From: Ceratopteris richardii
Lineage: Eukaryota > Streptophyta > Polypodiopsida > Polypodiales > Pteridaceae
DNA length: 64,000 bases
Assembly: GCA_020310875.1 (NCBI GenBank)
Contig: CM035441.1
Span: 85,755,277 to 85,819,276, forward strand
Direction: 5' to 3'
Position 1 is the stretch's first letter, and every line of letters begins with the position of its first letter. Position numbers and translations under genes: made by a program. Shown in pieces: positions 20,040 through 30,830 of this stretch. The notes under the pieces were generated by a model. The model made no database searches, was not told where the DNA came from, and saw only the letters and a program-made list of their open reading frames with translations.

Positions 20040-21937
20040 GGTCGAGGAAGCAACTCAAGAGGAGGCTCGAGAGAAAGAGGAAGAAGCTACAACAACACAA
20101 ATTACAGCCAACACAACTCGGCAGACAAGGACAACTTGAATGACAACACACATGGAAGGGGTCGAGGAAGAAATAGAAGAAGAGGTTGAGGTTCATAGAA
20201 TCCTCATAACAAGGTATAACATGTTATCAATTTGGTAAAATCGGACATTATGAAAATGATTGTTGGCAAAAGAATGGAAGGCCGAATGGAGGAAGTCAAA
20301 GGAGCCAAAATAACTATGCGAGTACATCAAGTGAAGGAGACAAGCAAACCATGCTTGCCATGAAGCATGAGTACAACAACCCGAGAAGTGATGATAAAAA
20401 TGGTTTATAGATTCACATTGCAACAATCATATGATGTGCCAAGGAGATTTATTCACACGAAGGTATTGACTGATGTTCTTCATGTTCCTGCAAAGAATTT
20501 TATTTCAGTAGGACAAATGGTAGAGAAAGGATATCATGTTATCTTCAATGAAAAAAGATGCTTTATAAAGAATCCAAAAGAAGGATTCAAGGTCATTGCT
20601 CAAGGAAGGAAAGAAGGTAGAATGTTCACTTTAGACATTCAACAACCACATGGAAAGGTGATGCATATTCAGTTTGGAAAGAAGAGAATTGCTGAAATTG
20701 GATTTGTGGCACAAAAGGTTTGGACATATCAACATTCCCAAGGTCAAGGACATGAGCAACCATGAAGTGGTAAGAGGTCTTCCAAGATTCAATGATGTTG
20801 GATTGCATGAGTTTTGTGAAGCATGCCAACTAGGAAAGCAAACTCGACAACCATTCAAGAAGAGCAACTATGTGGCAAGGAATGTCCTCGACTTGATACA
20901 CATGGATGTATGGGGACCATCACAACAAACATCGATGGCTAGTAATAGATATTTTGTCACTTTTATTGATGATCATTCAAGAAAAGTATGGATGTTCTGC
21001 ATAAAACAAAAATCAAATGTTTTCTCTATGTTCAAGAGATTTAAGGCACATGTAGAAAAGGAAACAGGAGGGTACATAACGACCTTGAGGTCTAATGGAG
21101 GAGGACAATATTTCTCCAAATAATTTTTAGATTTTCTTTATGAAAATGGCATCAAACGACAATTTACATGTAGGTACACATCTCAGTAAAATGGAATTGT
21201 TGAAAGGAAAAATAGACATATCACAGCAGTTGCAAGACGCATGCTCAACAAGATGAAGGTTCCACTAAACTATTGGGTTGAAGTAGCTAGTACAACTGTT
21301 TATTTGATGAACAAGTGAACGAGCTGGAGTGCATAATTTAACTCCCGAGGAGGTTTATTTCGGTAAGAAATTTGACCTTACACATATCAAAGTTTTTGGA
21401 TGTGTGTGTTATGTTCAAATTCCTCAAGAACTAAGGACAAAGATGGAGCCAAAGTCAGAAAAATGTATTTTCATTGGATATTCATCAGAGCAAAAAGGAT
21501 ACAGGTGCTACAATCCGATGACAAAGGAGCTACAAGTCTCATGAGATGTGGTATTTTATGAGCCAAGACCATGGTTTGGAGACAAAGGGAAAGAGAAGAT
21601 TCTTGAAGAAGATTACAAAGATGATGGAGGTGCTGTCCAAGAAGAATTTCAACAAACAAGCACCCAAATGTCAAGTCGAGAAGCTTTTACATCACATGGA
21701 GAAATCTCAACATGGAAGGGAAGACTAAGGAGTCACTCCTCATCACCAACATCAGGTTATGAAAGAATTGAAGCTGAAAGTGCTTCCCAAAATAGTGATT
21801 CAAATGCAAGTGAAGAAGACTATGAAGAGGTGATTACACCAAAGGTAAAGCTGAACCGATTGAAGAAGCAAAAGGAAATGTAAAGAGGTCTTCAAGAGCA
21901 AGGTATTCAATTCAAAGGCAGCAAGCTATGCAAGAAG
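20040..21937 (+). pseudogene. element F/G remains of PR and integrase
   Basis: These are worn Pol remains. A GAG-pre-integrase zone (LDLWHKRFGHINIPKVKDMSNHEVVRGLP, EFCEACQLGKQTRQPF) lies at 20690-20870. The integrase core (DLIHMDVWGPSQQTS, YFVTFIDDHSRKVWMF) lies at 20890-21000, and an integrase C-terminal part (KVFGCVCYVQIPQELR, EKCIFIGYSSEQKGYRCYNP) at 21390-21520. A low-complexity acidic linker follows. The region ends at the LTR of H. RT and RNase H lie in the inverted half at 28967-30464. Confidence 0.85.
21933..21937. repeat. target-site duplication AGAAG at the H insertion, left
   Basis: AGAAG directly precedes the 5' LTR of H. Its partner (CTTCT on the plus strand, AGAAG on the minus strand) abuts the other H-family LTR at 30460-30464. 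Confidence 0.8.
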
Positions 21938-22166
21938 TGTTGATATATTTAGGTAGTGATGTGTGTGAACACACTAGGACCGTCGTGGCACTTTTTTCCC
22001 TCTTTAGGAGGTTTTTTCCCCCAGCTTGTATATACGCCTATTGCCCTAATGGGCTACTTATCTTTGTACATTCTCTAGTAATACATTCAGTATTGTGTGT
22101 TGTGCTCCAAGCTTCTTCTTCTTCCTTGTGCTGTTCGCGTGCTTCTACACACGTCTAACTCCAACA
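21938..22166 (+). repeat. 5' LTR of element H (family 1)
   Basis: This 229-bp LTR starts TGTTGATATATTTAGG and ends AACTCCAACA. A TATA-like TGTATATACG lies near 22026. It differs from the 30465 copy at only a few percent of positions. Confidence 0.93.
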
Positions 22167-22168
22167 AT

Positions 22169-22180
22169 TGGTATCAGAGC
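22169..22180 (+). promoter_or_regulatory. primer-binding site of element H (initiator-Met tRNA)
   Basis: TGGTATCAGAGC lies two bases after the LTR end, the standard plant copia primer site. Confidence 0.95.
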
Positions 22181-22522
22181 AGGTCGTCGCTTCATCTAGG
22201 GCGCCATCGACACTCCTCCGTTTGCAGTATCAGAATCGTACGAATTTTGGTGAGCATACTCAGGGTGTTTTTGAGATCAAAACATCTTTGCTTTGTGGTG
22301 CCGAAATCGTGATCTGAGCTCGTTTCGGCCTCCGAACGCACTATCGTAGTGCTTGTGCAGGCTGTTTCGTCTTTTTTGTGCCAAAGGTATATACCTGTTT
22401 CTGTTCGCCAGTATAAGCATCTCGAAGTCTACTACAGGTTTAGCAGAACTCGTCTGGGCAGTTCCATTCAACTTTTTGAGATACTGTCAATTTTCTGCAT
22501 CAAGGTATTTTAGTCACCAGCC

Positions 22523-23263
22523 ATGGCTGAAAGCAGTGATGTATTCCGTATGTTGGCTGTTGAGGATAAGTTGGATGGTACCAACTACCCATTATGGGCT
22601 TATATGATGCGACATGTATTGGTTGCAAAAGGATTGTGGAACATTGTGCAGGGTGTTGAAAGACGTCATGTTACACCTGTAACAACAGGTACTACGAATA
22701 CAGGTGCTAGAGCTGATGAAGATGGTGTCGAAGATGATATTGTGCAGATTCCTGTTTGTGCTGTTGTTTTTGCTACACCTACTACAGAGCAGATTCATTG
22801 GGATGGCAGAGATGCCCAGGCACATGCATTGATAGCTTTGTCTGTCAAACGTGCCATTATTCCCCATATTCGCTCTTGCAGAACAGCTAGGGATGCTTGG
22901 GATACACTTACCACATTGTACCAAGCTAGGAATGAGGCTCGTGTTGCTTACCTCCGAAAAAAATTCGAGAGTGAGCACATGAATGAAGGTGATTCTATGG
23001 ACAGTTTCCTAACGAAGATCAAAGATTTGAAGGAACAATTGATTTCTGCAGATGAGGTTATACCAGATAGCTCACTTATGCAGACCGTTCTGAATGGTCT
23101 TCCTGATTCATATCAGAGTTTTGCTTCTACTCTCCGGTTGATGATGAAAGGCAATCCGAATGCCTTATCATTTGAGGAGTTAGTCTCTGTTCTGTTGCAG
23201 GAAGATCAGTCCAGGCAGAACAGGTCCATTATGCGTGTTGCAGATCAAGCTTTCCTGTCTTAG
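22523..23263 (+). CDS. element H Gag (246 aa, 3' end lost)
   Basis: This is a copia Gag, the structural protein of the virus-like particle. MAESSDVFRMLAVEDKLDGTNYPLWAYMMRHVLVAKGLW is the N-terminal retrotransposon Gag motif. The helical core follows: TLYQARNEARVAYLRKKFESEHMNEGDSMDSFLTKIKDLKEQLISADEVIPDSSLMQTVLNGLP, with the usual W-x-x-L-x-x-x-Y and L-x-x-L-P signatures. The ATG is preceded by a 340-base leader after the primer site. The frame is open, but the zinc-knuckle end and the rest of Pol are absent. The closest relatives in the window are the Gag of C (worn) and, more distantly, of D. Confidence 0.85.
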   Translation: MAESSDVFRMLAVEDKLDGTNYPLWAYMMRHVLVAKGLWNIVQGVERRHVTPVTTGTTNTGARADEDGVEDDIVQIPVCAVVFATPTTEQIHWDGRDAQAHALIALSVKRAIIPHIRSCRTARDAWDTLTTLYQARNEARVAYLRKKFESEHMNEGDSMDSFLTKIKDLKEQLISADEVIPDSSLMQTVLNGLPDSYQSFASTLRLMMKGNPNALSFEELVSVLLQEDQSRQNRSIMRVADQAFLS

Positions 23264-24950
23264 GCTCATGAGTTGGAGTGAAACTCCATTCTAATGGAAA
23301 CTGAAACTTCATAAAGAAGTATACGTTGGTCAAGAATATGACCATATCAAAGTAACTAAGAAAGTTTGAAGATCATGAAATGAAATCACTTTCTAGACCT
23401 TCATAAATATTTTCAGTAAGAGTGATGTAGTCTCTTTAAGGATTTTGTAGTTCTTTATCAGAAATGCTACATGGATTTCTAGAGAGAGAACTTGGAAAGA
23501 TCCTTTTAAGAAAGGTAAGTCTGACTGAGTCAATCTCGGATAACACACTTGGTTGACAAATACAACTAAGTAAGTTAATATCTTTTAGATTAAAGATGAG
23601 TCAAGGGATATTGAAAAAGATTGACTTAGTTATCTACGAAATTGGGGTTAAGATACTCCAAAACATCTTGTTGATAGTACAACAAGATAATCAATCTCCT
23701 AAAGTAAGAGATTTATACTAGACTTGGTATTCCAGTCTATAGGAGTCTCAAGAGATTGAAAAGGACAGATATTTGAAGCATCATAGTTTGAGAGTAAAGT
23801 TGAGCATCATCAAAACTCGGTGACTTGAGACACCGATGTTTTATACCACTAGAGCTTGGTAAATGGATGATGGTTTAAAATTTAGCCAATGGATCTTTTT
23901 GAGAATTTAGATTCAATCTCATAAAGGTAGAAACAATGCTTCAAACCATTAAGTCCTTCAAGTTTTGAGTCTCATCTGATTTGACTCAAATCATTTTAGT
24001 GTTTCAGAAGTTGAACCAGTTACATCAAGTTTTGGCTCTTCCTTCTCGCTTTTTGACTTGGAAGGAATCTTCAAAGTCACTCCTAAATCAGGTTTAGCTA
24101 GATGGAATGGATAACCAAATTAAACATCAAAAGATAGATGTTTTGTATAGAATCCTTTCAATTTCAGAAGACATTTGAGTTTAAGAGAATTCATTCATCC
24201 ATCTAATATTGCTTTAAGATCAATGGATGAAGAATTTAAAAAGTTCCCTTAAAAGAGTTTGAAGTAAAACTCTTAGGAATTGTTTATAGATTCTAACAGT
24301 TCCAAACAAGCCAAGGCTTTTGAGAAAGTCTTGGGAAAATCATTTTGTGGTTGGATGCCCAAAGAATGGAATCACTTCTTTCCTACATTCTACCTTGACT
24401 CTAAAGTACAATAGGACATGGTAGTTTTGTATTTGGAAAAAGGATCAGTAGATGTTGGTTAAGAAGTAGAAAATAGTCAGAAACATCTTATTTAGATGTT
24501 TTGATCAGCCTCAATTTAAGGAGACTTCTCAAAGCCTTTAACAAGTAAGAGATCCACCTATTTTTCTAGGTCCACACCCGAGCACTGGGAAGAAATGGAT
24601 CTACATAGCAAACTAGTTGGAGACTATTACAATCCACCTACTTCATATGTTTATACTATGGATGCGGATTTCGCATATAGGGAAACATAGAATTAGGCAG
24701 GGATGTTTTAATCCACCCTTATCATTCTATCCATACTTAGCATTTGATTTAGTGTTTCACATGCAAATTTCAGTAATATTAGAATAATTTGGGCAGGGAT
24801 TAGTCCCACAAGTGGATTTTCTTTTTTTAGATCCAGTATGAGATAGAATCTCCTTCTGATGAAGAAGCGAATCAGAGAGATGAAAAATCATGGTCTATGG
24901 AAATGACCATGAAGCACGGGGGAATACTCCACATAATATACCTACACACA
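23264..24950. other. unassigned AT-rich DNA, no gene seen
   Basis: From the end of H Gag to the gypsy 3' end no coding domain is recognisable on either strand. The left edge is the point where copia sequence stops and is the likely site of a rearrangement. The right end (from about 24560) probably belongs to the gypsy element whose 3' LTR starts at 24985. Confidence 0.6.
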
Positions 24951-25491
24951 TTTTCGAGGACGAAAATGTTAAAGGGGAGAAGAATGTTGTATAACTATGG
25001 GTCAAAGTGGCCAAAGACATGGGTTTTGAGGGTCCAAAACCACTTGGAGAACCCTTGGATTCTATTGGGAAACCCTTGGGAAAGTGTCTCCAAGAGTGTA
25101 GTTTGAACCCTTGAGTTATTTGGATTTATTTGCTCCCAATTGAAGGGTTTTGACCCTTAGGATTGATATTTCCTAAGAGTATGATATTCAACCCTTAGGG
25201 AGGCCTCTCAAGCCTTGAGACTTGTACGTACAAGCTTGGGAGAAGTCCTTTTAGAATCCATGTGAGAGCCATGTGATTCCATGTGATTTCCAAGGTTAGA
25301 AGGCCTTGGATTAGCATCCATGTGGAGAGGACACTTGGCAAGCTCTCCTCACATTTCCCCCTTGGCCTTGAGGTATATATATGGGTGGAGTTGGTTGGGT
25401 GGACACTGGAATCTCTCACCCCTTGTGGGTTTAGTCTTGTTAGAATAACCCTTGGCCTTGCTAGGCTTGCTTAGATAGTTACTTTACAACA
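24950..25491 (+). mobile_element. Ty3/gypsy element 3' end with LTR
   Basis: ATTTTCGAGGACGAAAATG at about 24951, followed by a polypurine tract (AAAGGGGAGAAGAA, 24971-24984) and an LTR, is a common 3' end layout of plant Ty3/gypsy chromoviruses (Tekay/Del-like). No Pol domains are left upstream in recognisable form, so it is a strongly reduced fossil. Confidence 0.7.
24985..25491 (+). repeat. Ty3/gypsy LTR, 507 bp
   Basis: It starts TGTTGTATAAC and ends ACTTTACAACA (terminal inverted repeat TGTTGTA/TACAACA). It contains a TATA-like GTATATATATGGG at about 25373. A related worn copy lies at 3043-3499. Confidence 0.75.
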
Positions 25492-27830
25492 TAGAGGCAC
25501 CCATATTGAGGAACTTCTAGACCCCCATATTGGGGAACATGGATATATCCATCCAAGATTTGAATGCAAGACTTCCTCTGAGAGATTCAAAACATCAAGT
25601 ACTAGGCTATGCAAGATTGACCAATGGAATTGGAGGTTTTGATACATTGCAATATGAATTTTTATGTATATTTATGTATCATTCAATGAATAATATAGTA
25701 TATATGGTTGTGATTATGTGTTTAGTTCTAGGTTTGTTTATGATTTTCTTTATCAAATGTCTAATTATTCAAGCCATCGTCACATGGTTTGTGCTATGAT
25801 ATTTTGGTTGTGTTGATGGTTGTGCTTACGTTTAAGTTCATGATATGTGGTTATAGATTTGATTTTGAAATTTATACTTGTGGTTATGGTTATATTTTTG
25901 GATATTATGGCTATGTTTATGGAATAATATAAAGGTATGCTTTTGAATGTTATAGGTATGGCTATGGTTTAGGAGATCATGATTATGATTATGGGTATCC
26001 AATTAAAGATTTGGTTATGATTATGGCTGCACTTTTGCAAATTATAATCATGAATATGGTTATGGTTTTGGAGGTTCTAGCTATATTTAGTTCTATCGAT
26101 GTAAACTTTTGGTTATTGTTATAATTTTGTAGATCATAACCATGGTTATAGTAGTTGTCATACAAAAATAGAAGATGATGTGAACTTCATATTACCCTTC
26201 CATTTAGAAAATCACTCACACGAGTGCCTTGTGAAACTCATAAGAATAACCACATAGATGACATGGATATTTTATTCATATGTATGTTTGTGTATGTGTT
26301 AGAACAAGAATCACATGTTAGAATAAGATTTTCAAGTATTAGGAGGTCTCAATGTTATTGTTAATGTCTATGTGAAAGGTTAAATGCCCATTAAACATTT
26401 TTGTGTATGTTTATTCTAATAAAACATATAGTGGCATGGTCAATCATACACTATTTTGAGATCTTGTATTATGAAACATGTGTACCTATGAATTTGAGCT
26501 ATCTAGTTTTTGTGTTTACTATACCTCTATGCATACAAGCATAGAGGGCGTCTTCTTGTGATCCAAAATGATAATCTATGCCACAAAGAATTGAGAAGTT
26601 CCCCTTCATTCATATAAAATTAAGTATGTGCACATATGCACTTATTCCCACCAACAACCTACATAGTGTAGCCAAAACTTGCGATACTATGCGATTTCAT
26701 GGCGACTCCAAGGCTTATGCCAAAGGCAATGGCAAAGACATAGATCTTAACATACATTGACATTTCATTGCCATTCTTTTCATCAAAATCAATGCCAACC
26801 TCTTTGGTTGCACACAAGCAAGGACCTCATTGATCAAGGTTCATGAAGGAGAGACTTTTTAAGAGGTGATCCATCCTAGCATTGTCATCCATAGAGGTTG
26901 CTCAAAGTGGTGATTTCCCATACTAAGCTATGACATGTTGGTGACTTAAGAGGAGAAAACACAAGCTGGATTTCCATTGAGCATTGTATGGCTCTTGAAA
27001 GCTTTCTTTTGGATCCATAGAGCTTGTTCAATATGGTCTTTTGGGTTATTTTCAGAGTTATTGAAGTTCTTTGTTGCCTTATTTCATGACACATGTTCAA
27101 GAACTTCATAAAAACTAACTCTTGGTGCTTCATTCATACTTCTGTAGAAGCACTTGACTGCTAACTATCTGAAGTTGCAAAGCTGTACAAAACCCTTGAT
27201 CCTTATGCATAATAACATTTTTTTTTTTATTATAGAAAGGTCATTTCAAGAGCTTCGTTTGAATCTAAAGAACAAAAACTTTTGATAATTGGGCACAAAG
27301 AAATGGCTTTCTAAATCTAGGGGTGTCATCATAGGTAGGATGATGCAAAGACACCTCTCCCCAAGTGGAATATGGGGTGTTGATAGTGCAAAACTCCTCT
27401 TCAAATTTAAACGTTCTTTGAAACTATTTGAATCTCATGGTATCCCATACATTGTGCTTAAAATACATACAATTTCCTCAATAAATTTCTTTGGAGAGTC
27501 CTGTATCTTCCCCTAAAGCAAAAATAGAAAAAGAGGTCAATACTTGAAATATGAGCTTGCTCCATGGAGATGACTTCTCTCATATGATGCACATAGATGT
27601 ATATGTTACATGAAGTGAGCACATTATTCCATATGAAAGATTTTTGGAGGCTCTTCAAGAGGTAGATAAGGCAAAGCTTCACTCCTCCTTCATCACCTTG
27701 AGGTGGAGAGGAAGAGAAAGGGTCCCCTTGGGTCTCCATGCATGGAGTCGGCTCTCCTTGTTATGATACTCAGTGTGAAGGGATTGAGATCCTCCTCTTG
27801 CCCTTGTGTATTTGTGTGTCCTAGATCAAA
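25492..27830. other. unassigned AT-rich DNA, no gene seen
   Basis: No coding domain was recognised on either strand. About 25690-26160 is a degenerate GGTTAT/TATGGT-type low-complexity stretch. The DNA from about 27300 to 27830 lies directly inside a primer-binding site (27831-27844, minus strand), so at least this part should be the leader of the minus-strand copia-like element I. Confidence 0.55.
25690..26160. repeat. degenerate (GGTTAT)n low-complexity stretch
   Basis: Phrases such as TATGGTTATGG, GATTATGATTATGGG and GGTTATGATTATGGC recur for about 470 bases with much drift. One frame gives Tyr/Gly-rich runs, but stops are frequent, so it is better read as an old simple repeat. Confidence 0.6.
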
Positions 27831-27844
27831 GGCTCTAATACCAA
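27831..27844 (-). promoter_or_regulatory. primer-binding-site-like sequence of element I
   Basis: On the minus strand TTGGTATTAGAGCC directly follows ...AAGATAACA. It differs by one base from the initiator-Met site TTGGTATCAGAGC, so an LTR end lies at 27845. Confidence 0.7.
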
Positions 27845-28193
27845 TGTTATCTTTGTGAACTCTCCTTTTTGGAGACCACTTTGCACAATATTCAAGGATG
27901 CCATGAAGACGATGATCATAGATAATTCTTGCATGGACCACATGTAGTGATGCCTTAGACTAGCCTCCCAACCAAGTAACTAATCCATCTATATCTCTCT
28001 CTTGGTCTCATATGGTTTCTCTTGTGAAAGCCCATGTGTGCTTGTACCTTAGCGATGATTCCCATGTAACATATTCCAAAGAACCTCTCTATCTCATAAA
28101 ACAAGAGTATTGGCATAGTACCCCACACTCCACTCCGAAGCAAATTGGCACAACATCCTAGAATCCACTCCTAAGCAAATTTACACAATATTA
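27845..28193 (-). repeat. LTR of copia-like element I (partial), holding the F/G insertion
   Basis: This sequence abuts a primer-binding site at 27831-27844, so on the minus strand it is the end part of a 5' LTR. Next to the LTR of G (28120-28193) it has two units of a roughly 36-bp motif (CACTCCACTCCGAAGC, CCACTCCTAAGC). A further unit in matching orientation flanks F at about 18480-18518, supporting one common insertion site for F and G. Confidence 0.6.
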
Positions 28194-28966
28194 TGTTGGA
28201 GAATTCCTCTCCTATGCACAGCCCAAAATATAGAAGACCTTCTTAGGATCAAGATTTTCACCTATAGCTGAACCTTATAATGAAAATTGGTATCAATTAA
28301 AGAATACAATGAACTGGAGGCTTTGGTCACTCAAACTAGACACTATTAGCTTTCAAATGAGCTATCAAACACTCAATTTGGAGTAGTTTTGGTTTGACAA
28401 CTCTTTGCCTCAAAACAAGCTACATGTCCACTCAATTAGGCTGAAAACTAGACTTCACTAAAAACTAAATAACTCACAAAGCATGGCGAATCTCACAAAA
28501 CTCTTTTAGATAGAGGAGACACACAAGATAAAATTTCCAACAAATATTTAAAATCTAAAAATGGATACATACATTGAGAGATATGACTCTCACAATAAGG
28601 CTGCCAAGAAATTGGTATGCAACTAGACATAGTCTGTGAAACTATAGAAAACAAAATGACTAAAGCCAAATGAACTACCTACAAGGGGACTTCAATGTCT
28701 TCTTCCTTTGTGAGTTTCCTCCTTTGCTTCTTTTATAGCCAAGTGACCATGATCTCTCATGATGAGTTTGAGAGCTCGTCTCCATAACTCCTCCACTACT
28801 TTGAGCAGCCACTCTTCTCTTCCCATTCAGTTTTTGGATTTGATTCTCTTTTGTCTTCCATTACTGGCTGAAGTAAATGCTTCATTTTTCATTTTTGTAT
28901 TTGCCTTCTTTTTGAAGAAAATCCTTTTTCTGAAATATATATGATCTTGCTTCTTTATTTTTAACA
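28194..28966 (-). repeat. 3' LTR of element F/G
   Basis: On the minus strand it runs from TGTTAAAAATAAAGAAGC to AATTCTCCAACA (773 bp). GAGGGGGAG (minus strand) next to it is the polypurine tract. It pairs with the LTR at 18519-19225. Confidence 0.88.
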
Positions 28967-30464
28967 CTCCCCCTCAAGCTCACATGTGAGCTTGCATCTT
29001 CAACCATATCATGCAAATCAATTTCATCCTTGACCCTATTTAGTTTAGAAGCATCTAAGGACTTTGTAAACATGTTTGCAGCCTCGTCATTAGTTATAAT
29101 GAACTTTGTATCCACATCCTTGCTCAAAACGTTTTCTCGAACATAATGATAATGCACTTCTATGTGCTTACTTCGTGTATGAAACATTGGATTGTTTGTC
29201 AAGTGAATGCTTGACATGTTGTCACCATAAATTGGAATGGTCTCTACACATCAAGATCAGCCAAGAGCTTCTTAATCCACATAGCTTCACAAGTTGCAAA
29301 GGCTAATCCTCTACATTCAACTTCTATAGATGATAGTGAAATAATAGGTTGCTTCTTCGAGCTCCATGTGATAGGTTTGCTACCTATCATGACTACATAA
29401 CCTGAAGTGGATCTTCTATCTTCCTTCAAACCAGTCCAATCGACATCACTAAAGTCCTTCATCTTCAATTCTTCATCATATCTATAAAACATGGCATGAT
29501 TGATTGTGTGTTTCACATATCTTAGCATGCGCTTGGCTGAATTTAAATGTTCATTTGTTGCAGTTTGCATAAATTGAGAAAGAACTCCAATGATATAACA
29601 CAAATTTGATCTTGTGTTCATATCATAGATCAATGAACCTATAATACTCATGTATGTAGTTACATCATGTAACTTCTCTCCATCATTTGAGCATAGCTTC
29701 GCATTTGTGTCTGTATGTTGAGTGAGTGGTTGCATTCACTCATTCCAAATCTAAAAAGAACATCCAACAGGTATGTTCTTTGAATCAAGTAGATGCCACC
29801 TTTCCCATAGACTACCGCAATGCCTAAAAAATAGGTTAGCTCACCAAGATCTAAAATTTTAAACTCCTTACTCAGTTTTCTTTTTATCTCTTGTATTCTT
29901 GCAACATTACTTCCTGCTATGATGAGATCACCAACATATATGCATATGTATACTTGCTTGCCTTCTTCTTTCTTCATGTAGAAAGAAGGATCAACACTAC
30001 TTGGACTATACCCACACCTTGTGAGGTGCTCAACCAACCTTTGGCTCCAAGCATGTGGTGCTTGCTTTAGCCCATACAAAGCTTTCTTCAAACTAGAAAC
30101 AAAATCTGGATGCTTTTTATCTTTGAATCCTATCGGTTGACTCATGTATACCTCTTCTTGAAGTTCACCATTGAGAAAAGCATTTTTTATGTCAAGTTGG
30201 TACAATAGCCATCTCCTTGTTCTGCTCACTACAATCAAGGTTCTAATTGTTCCCATCTTTGCAATTGAGCTGAAAGTCTCTTCATAGTCAATTCCGTGAG
30301 TCAGCTAGAATCCTTTTGCTACTAGTCTAGCTTAATGCCTAGCTAGAGAACCATCAGCATTTCTCTTTATTTTAAACACCCATTTATTTGGAATAATCTT
30401 CATACCTTCAGCCTTTGGAACTAGCTCCCATGTGTGGTTGTCCTTGAGAGCTTTTATTCCTTCT
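28967..30464 (-). pseudogene. element F/G remains of RT and RNase H
   Basis: The RT part shows [48 protein letters not shown] and an IYVGDLIIAG active-site region, with LGELTYFLGI after it (about 29700-30250). RNase H shows FSDVDWTGLKEDRRSTSGY, SIEVECRGLAFATCEAMWIKKLLADL and HTRSKHIEVHYHYVREN (about 28970-29470). It is a fossil with several breaks. The domain order and LTR match those of F. Confidence 0.85.
30460..30464. repeat. target-site duplication AGAAG (minus strand) at the H insertion, right
   Basis: This is the partner of 21933-21937. It directly abuts the end of the inverted H-family LTR. Confidence 0.8.
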
Positions 30465-30649
30465 TGTTGGAGTTAGACGTCTCTAGAAGCACACGAACAG
30501 CACAAGGAAGAAGAAGAAGCTTGGAGCACAACGCACAATATTGAATGTATTACTAGAGAATGTACAAAGATAAGTAGCCCATTAGGGCAATAGGTGTATA
30601 TACAAGCTGGGGGAAAAAAACCTCCTAAAGAGGGAAAAAAGTGCCCCGG
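30465..30649 (-). repeat. H-family LTR, interrupted by the tandem array
   Basis: On the minus strand this is the end part of a family-1 LTR (ends AACTCCAACA), very close to 21938-22166. It stops inside the LTR at ...GTGCCCCGG, where the first array LTR begins. The missing start of this LTR should lie on the far side of the array, outside the window. Confidence 0.9.
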
Positions 30650-30813
30650 TGTCGGGAAGATTTGCATCTTCCAGTTGATGACCAGAGAAAATGAAAACAA
30701 CTTAATTGGTGAATTCTAAACCTCTTTTTCACTGTTGAACAATTGTTTTGGATTGAATTAACTACTTTTGAAGTGTTTGCAGGTACAAGAAATGATGAAG
30801 AATATGTGTTCAT

Positions 30814-30830
30814 ATTAGGGTTACCCTAAT
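30814..30830. repeat. telomere-like palindrome in the array LTR
   Basis: ATTAGGGTTACCCTAAT has 8-base arms around a central T. It is present at the same place in the other LTRs (for example near 35895 and 40975). TTAGGG in both orientations gives a telomere-repeat-like look. Confidence 0.9.

Larger units (their letters stand above)
18519..21937 (+). mobile_element. Ty1/copia element F/G, 5' half (F)
   Basis: This is the 5' half of a copia element: LTR, primer-binding-site-like GTTGGTTATCAGAGC at 19226, Gag and integrase. It is cut at 21937 by the LTR of element H. The 5 bases before the cut (AGAAG) reappear beside the other half at 30460-30464, which lies in inverted orientation. Broken: around eight to ten breaks over both halves. 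Confidence 0.85.
21938..23263 (+). mobile_element. Ty1/copia element H (family 1), 5' part
   Basis: This is a complete 5' LTR, an intact initiator-Met primer-binding site, a leader and an open Gag frame. The copia sequence stops abruptly near 23263 and unrelated DNA follows. It inserted into element F/G. Its other LTR is at 30465-30649 in inverted orientation, so its middle and end are separated from it by a rearrangement and by the tandem array. Confidence 0.85.
28194..30464 (-). mobile_element. Ty1/copia element F/G, 3' half (G), inverted
   Basis: This is the 3' half of the copia element whose 5' half is 18519-21937: LTR, purine tract, RNase H and RT on the minus strand. At 30464 it is cut by an H-family LTR, with AGAAG (minus strand) at the cut, the same 5 bases found at the cut of F. 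The halves now face each other, which needs an inversion after the H insertion. Confidence 0.85.

Noticed and set aside
23264-24950. Possible host gene between element H and the gypsy LTR
   Set aside because: No long frame, no domain and frequent stops on both strands.
26885-27941. Several minus-strand frames of 75-93 codons as a possible host gene
   Set aside because: They lack domains and common codon trends, and part of them lies directly inside a primer-binding site, so the region is better seen as retroelement leader or unassigned repeat.
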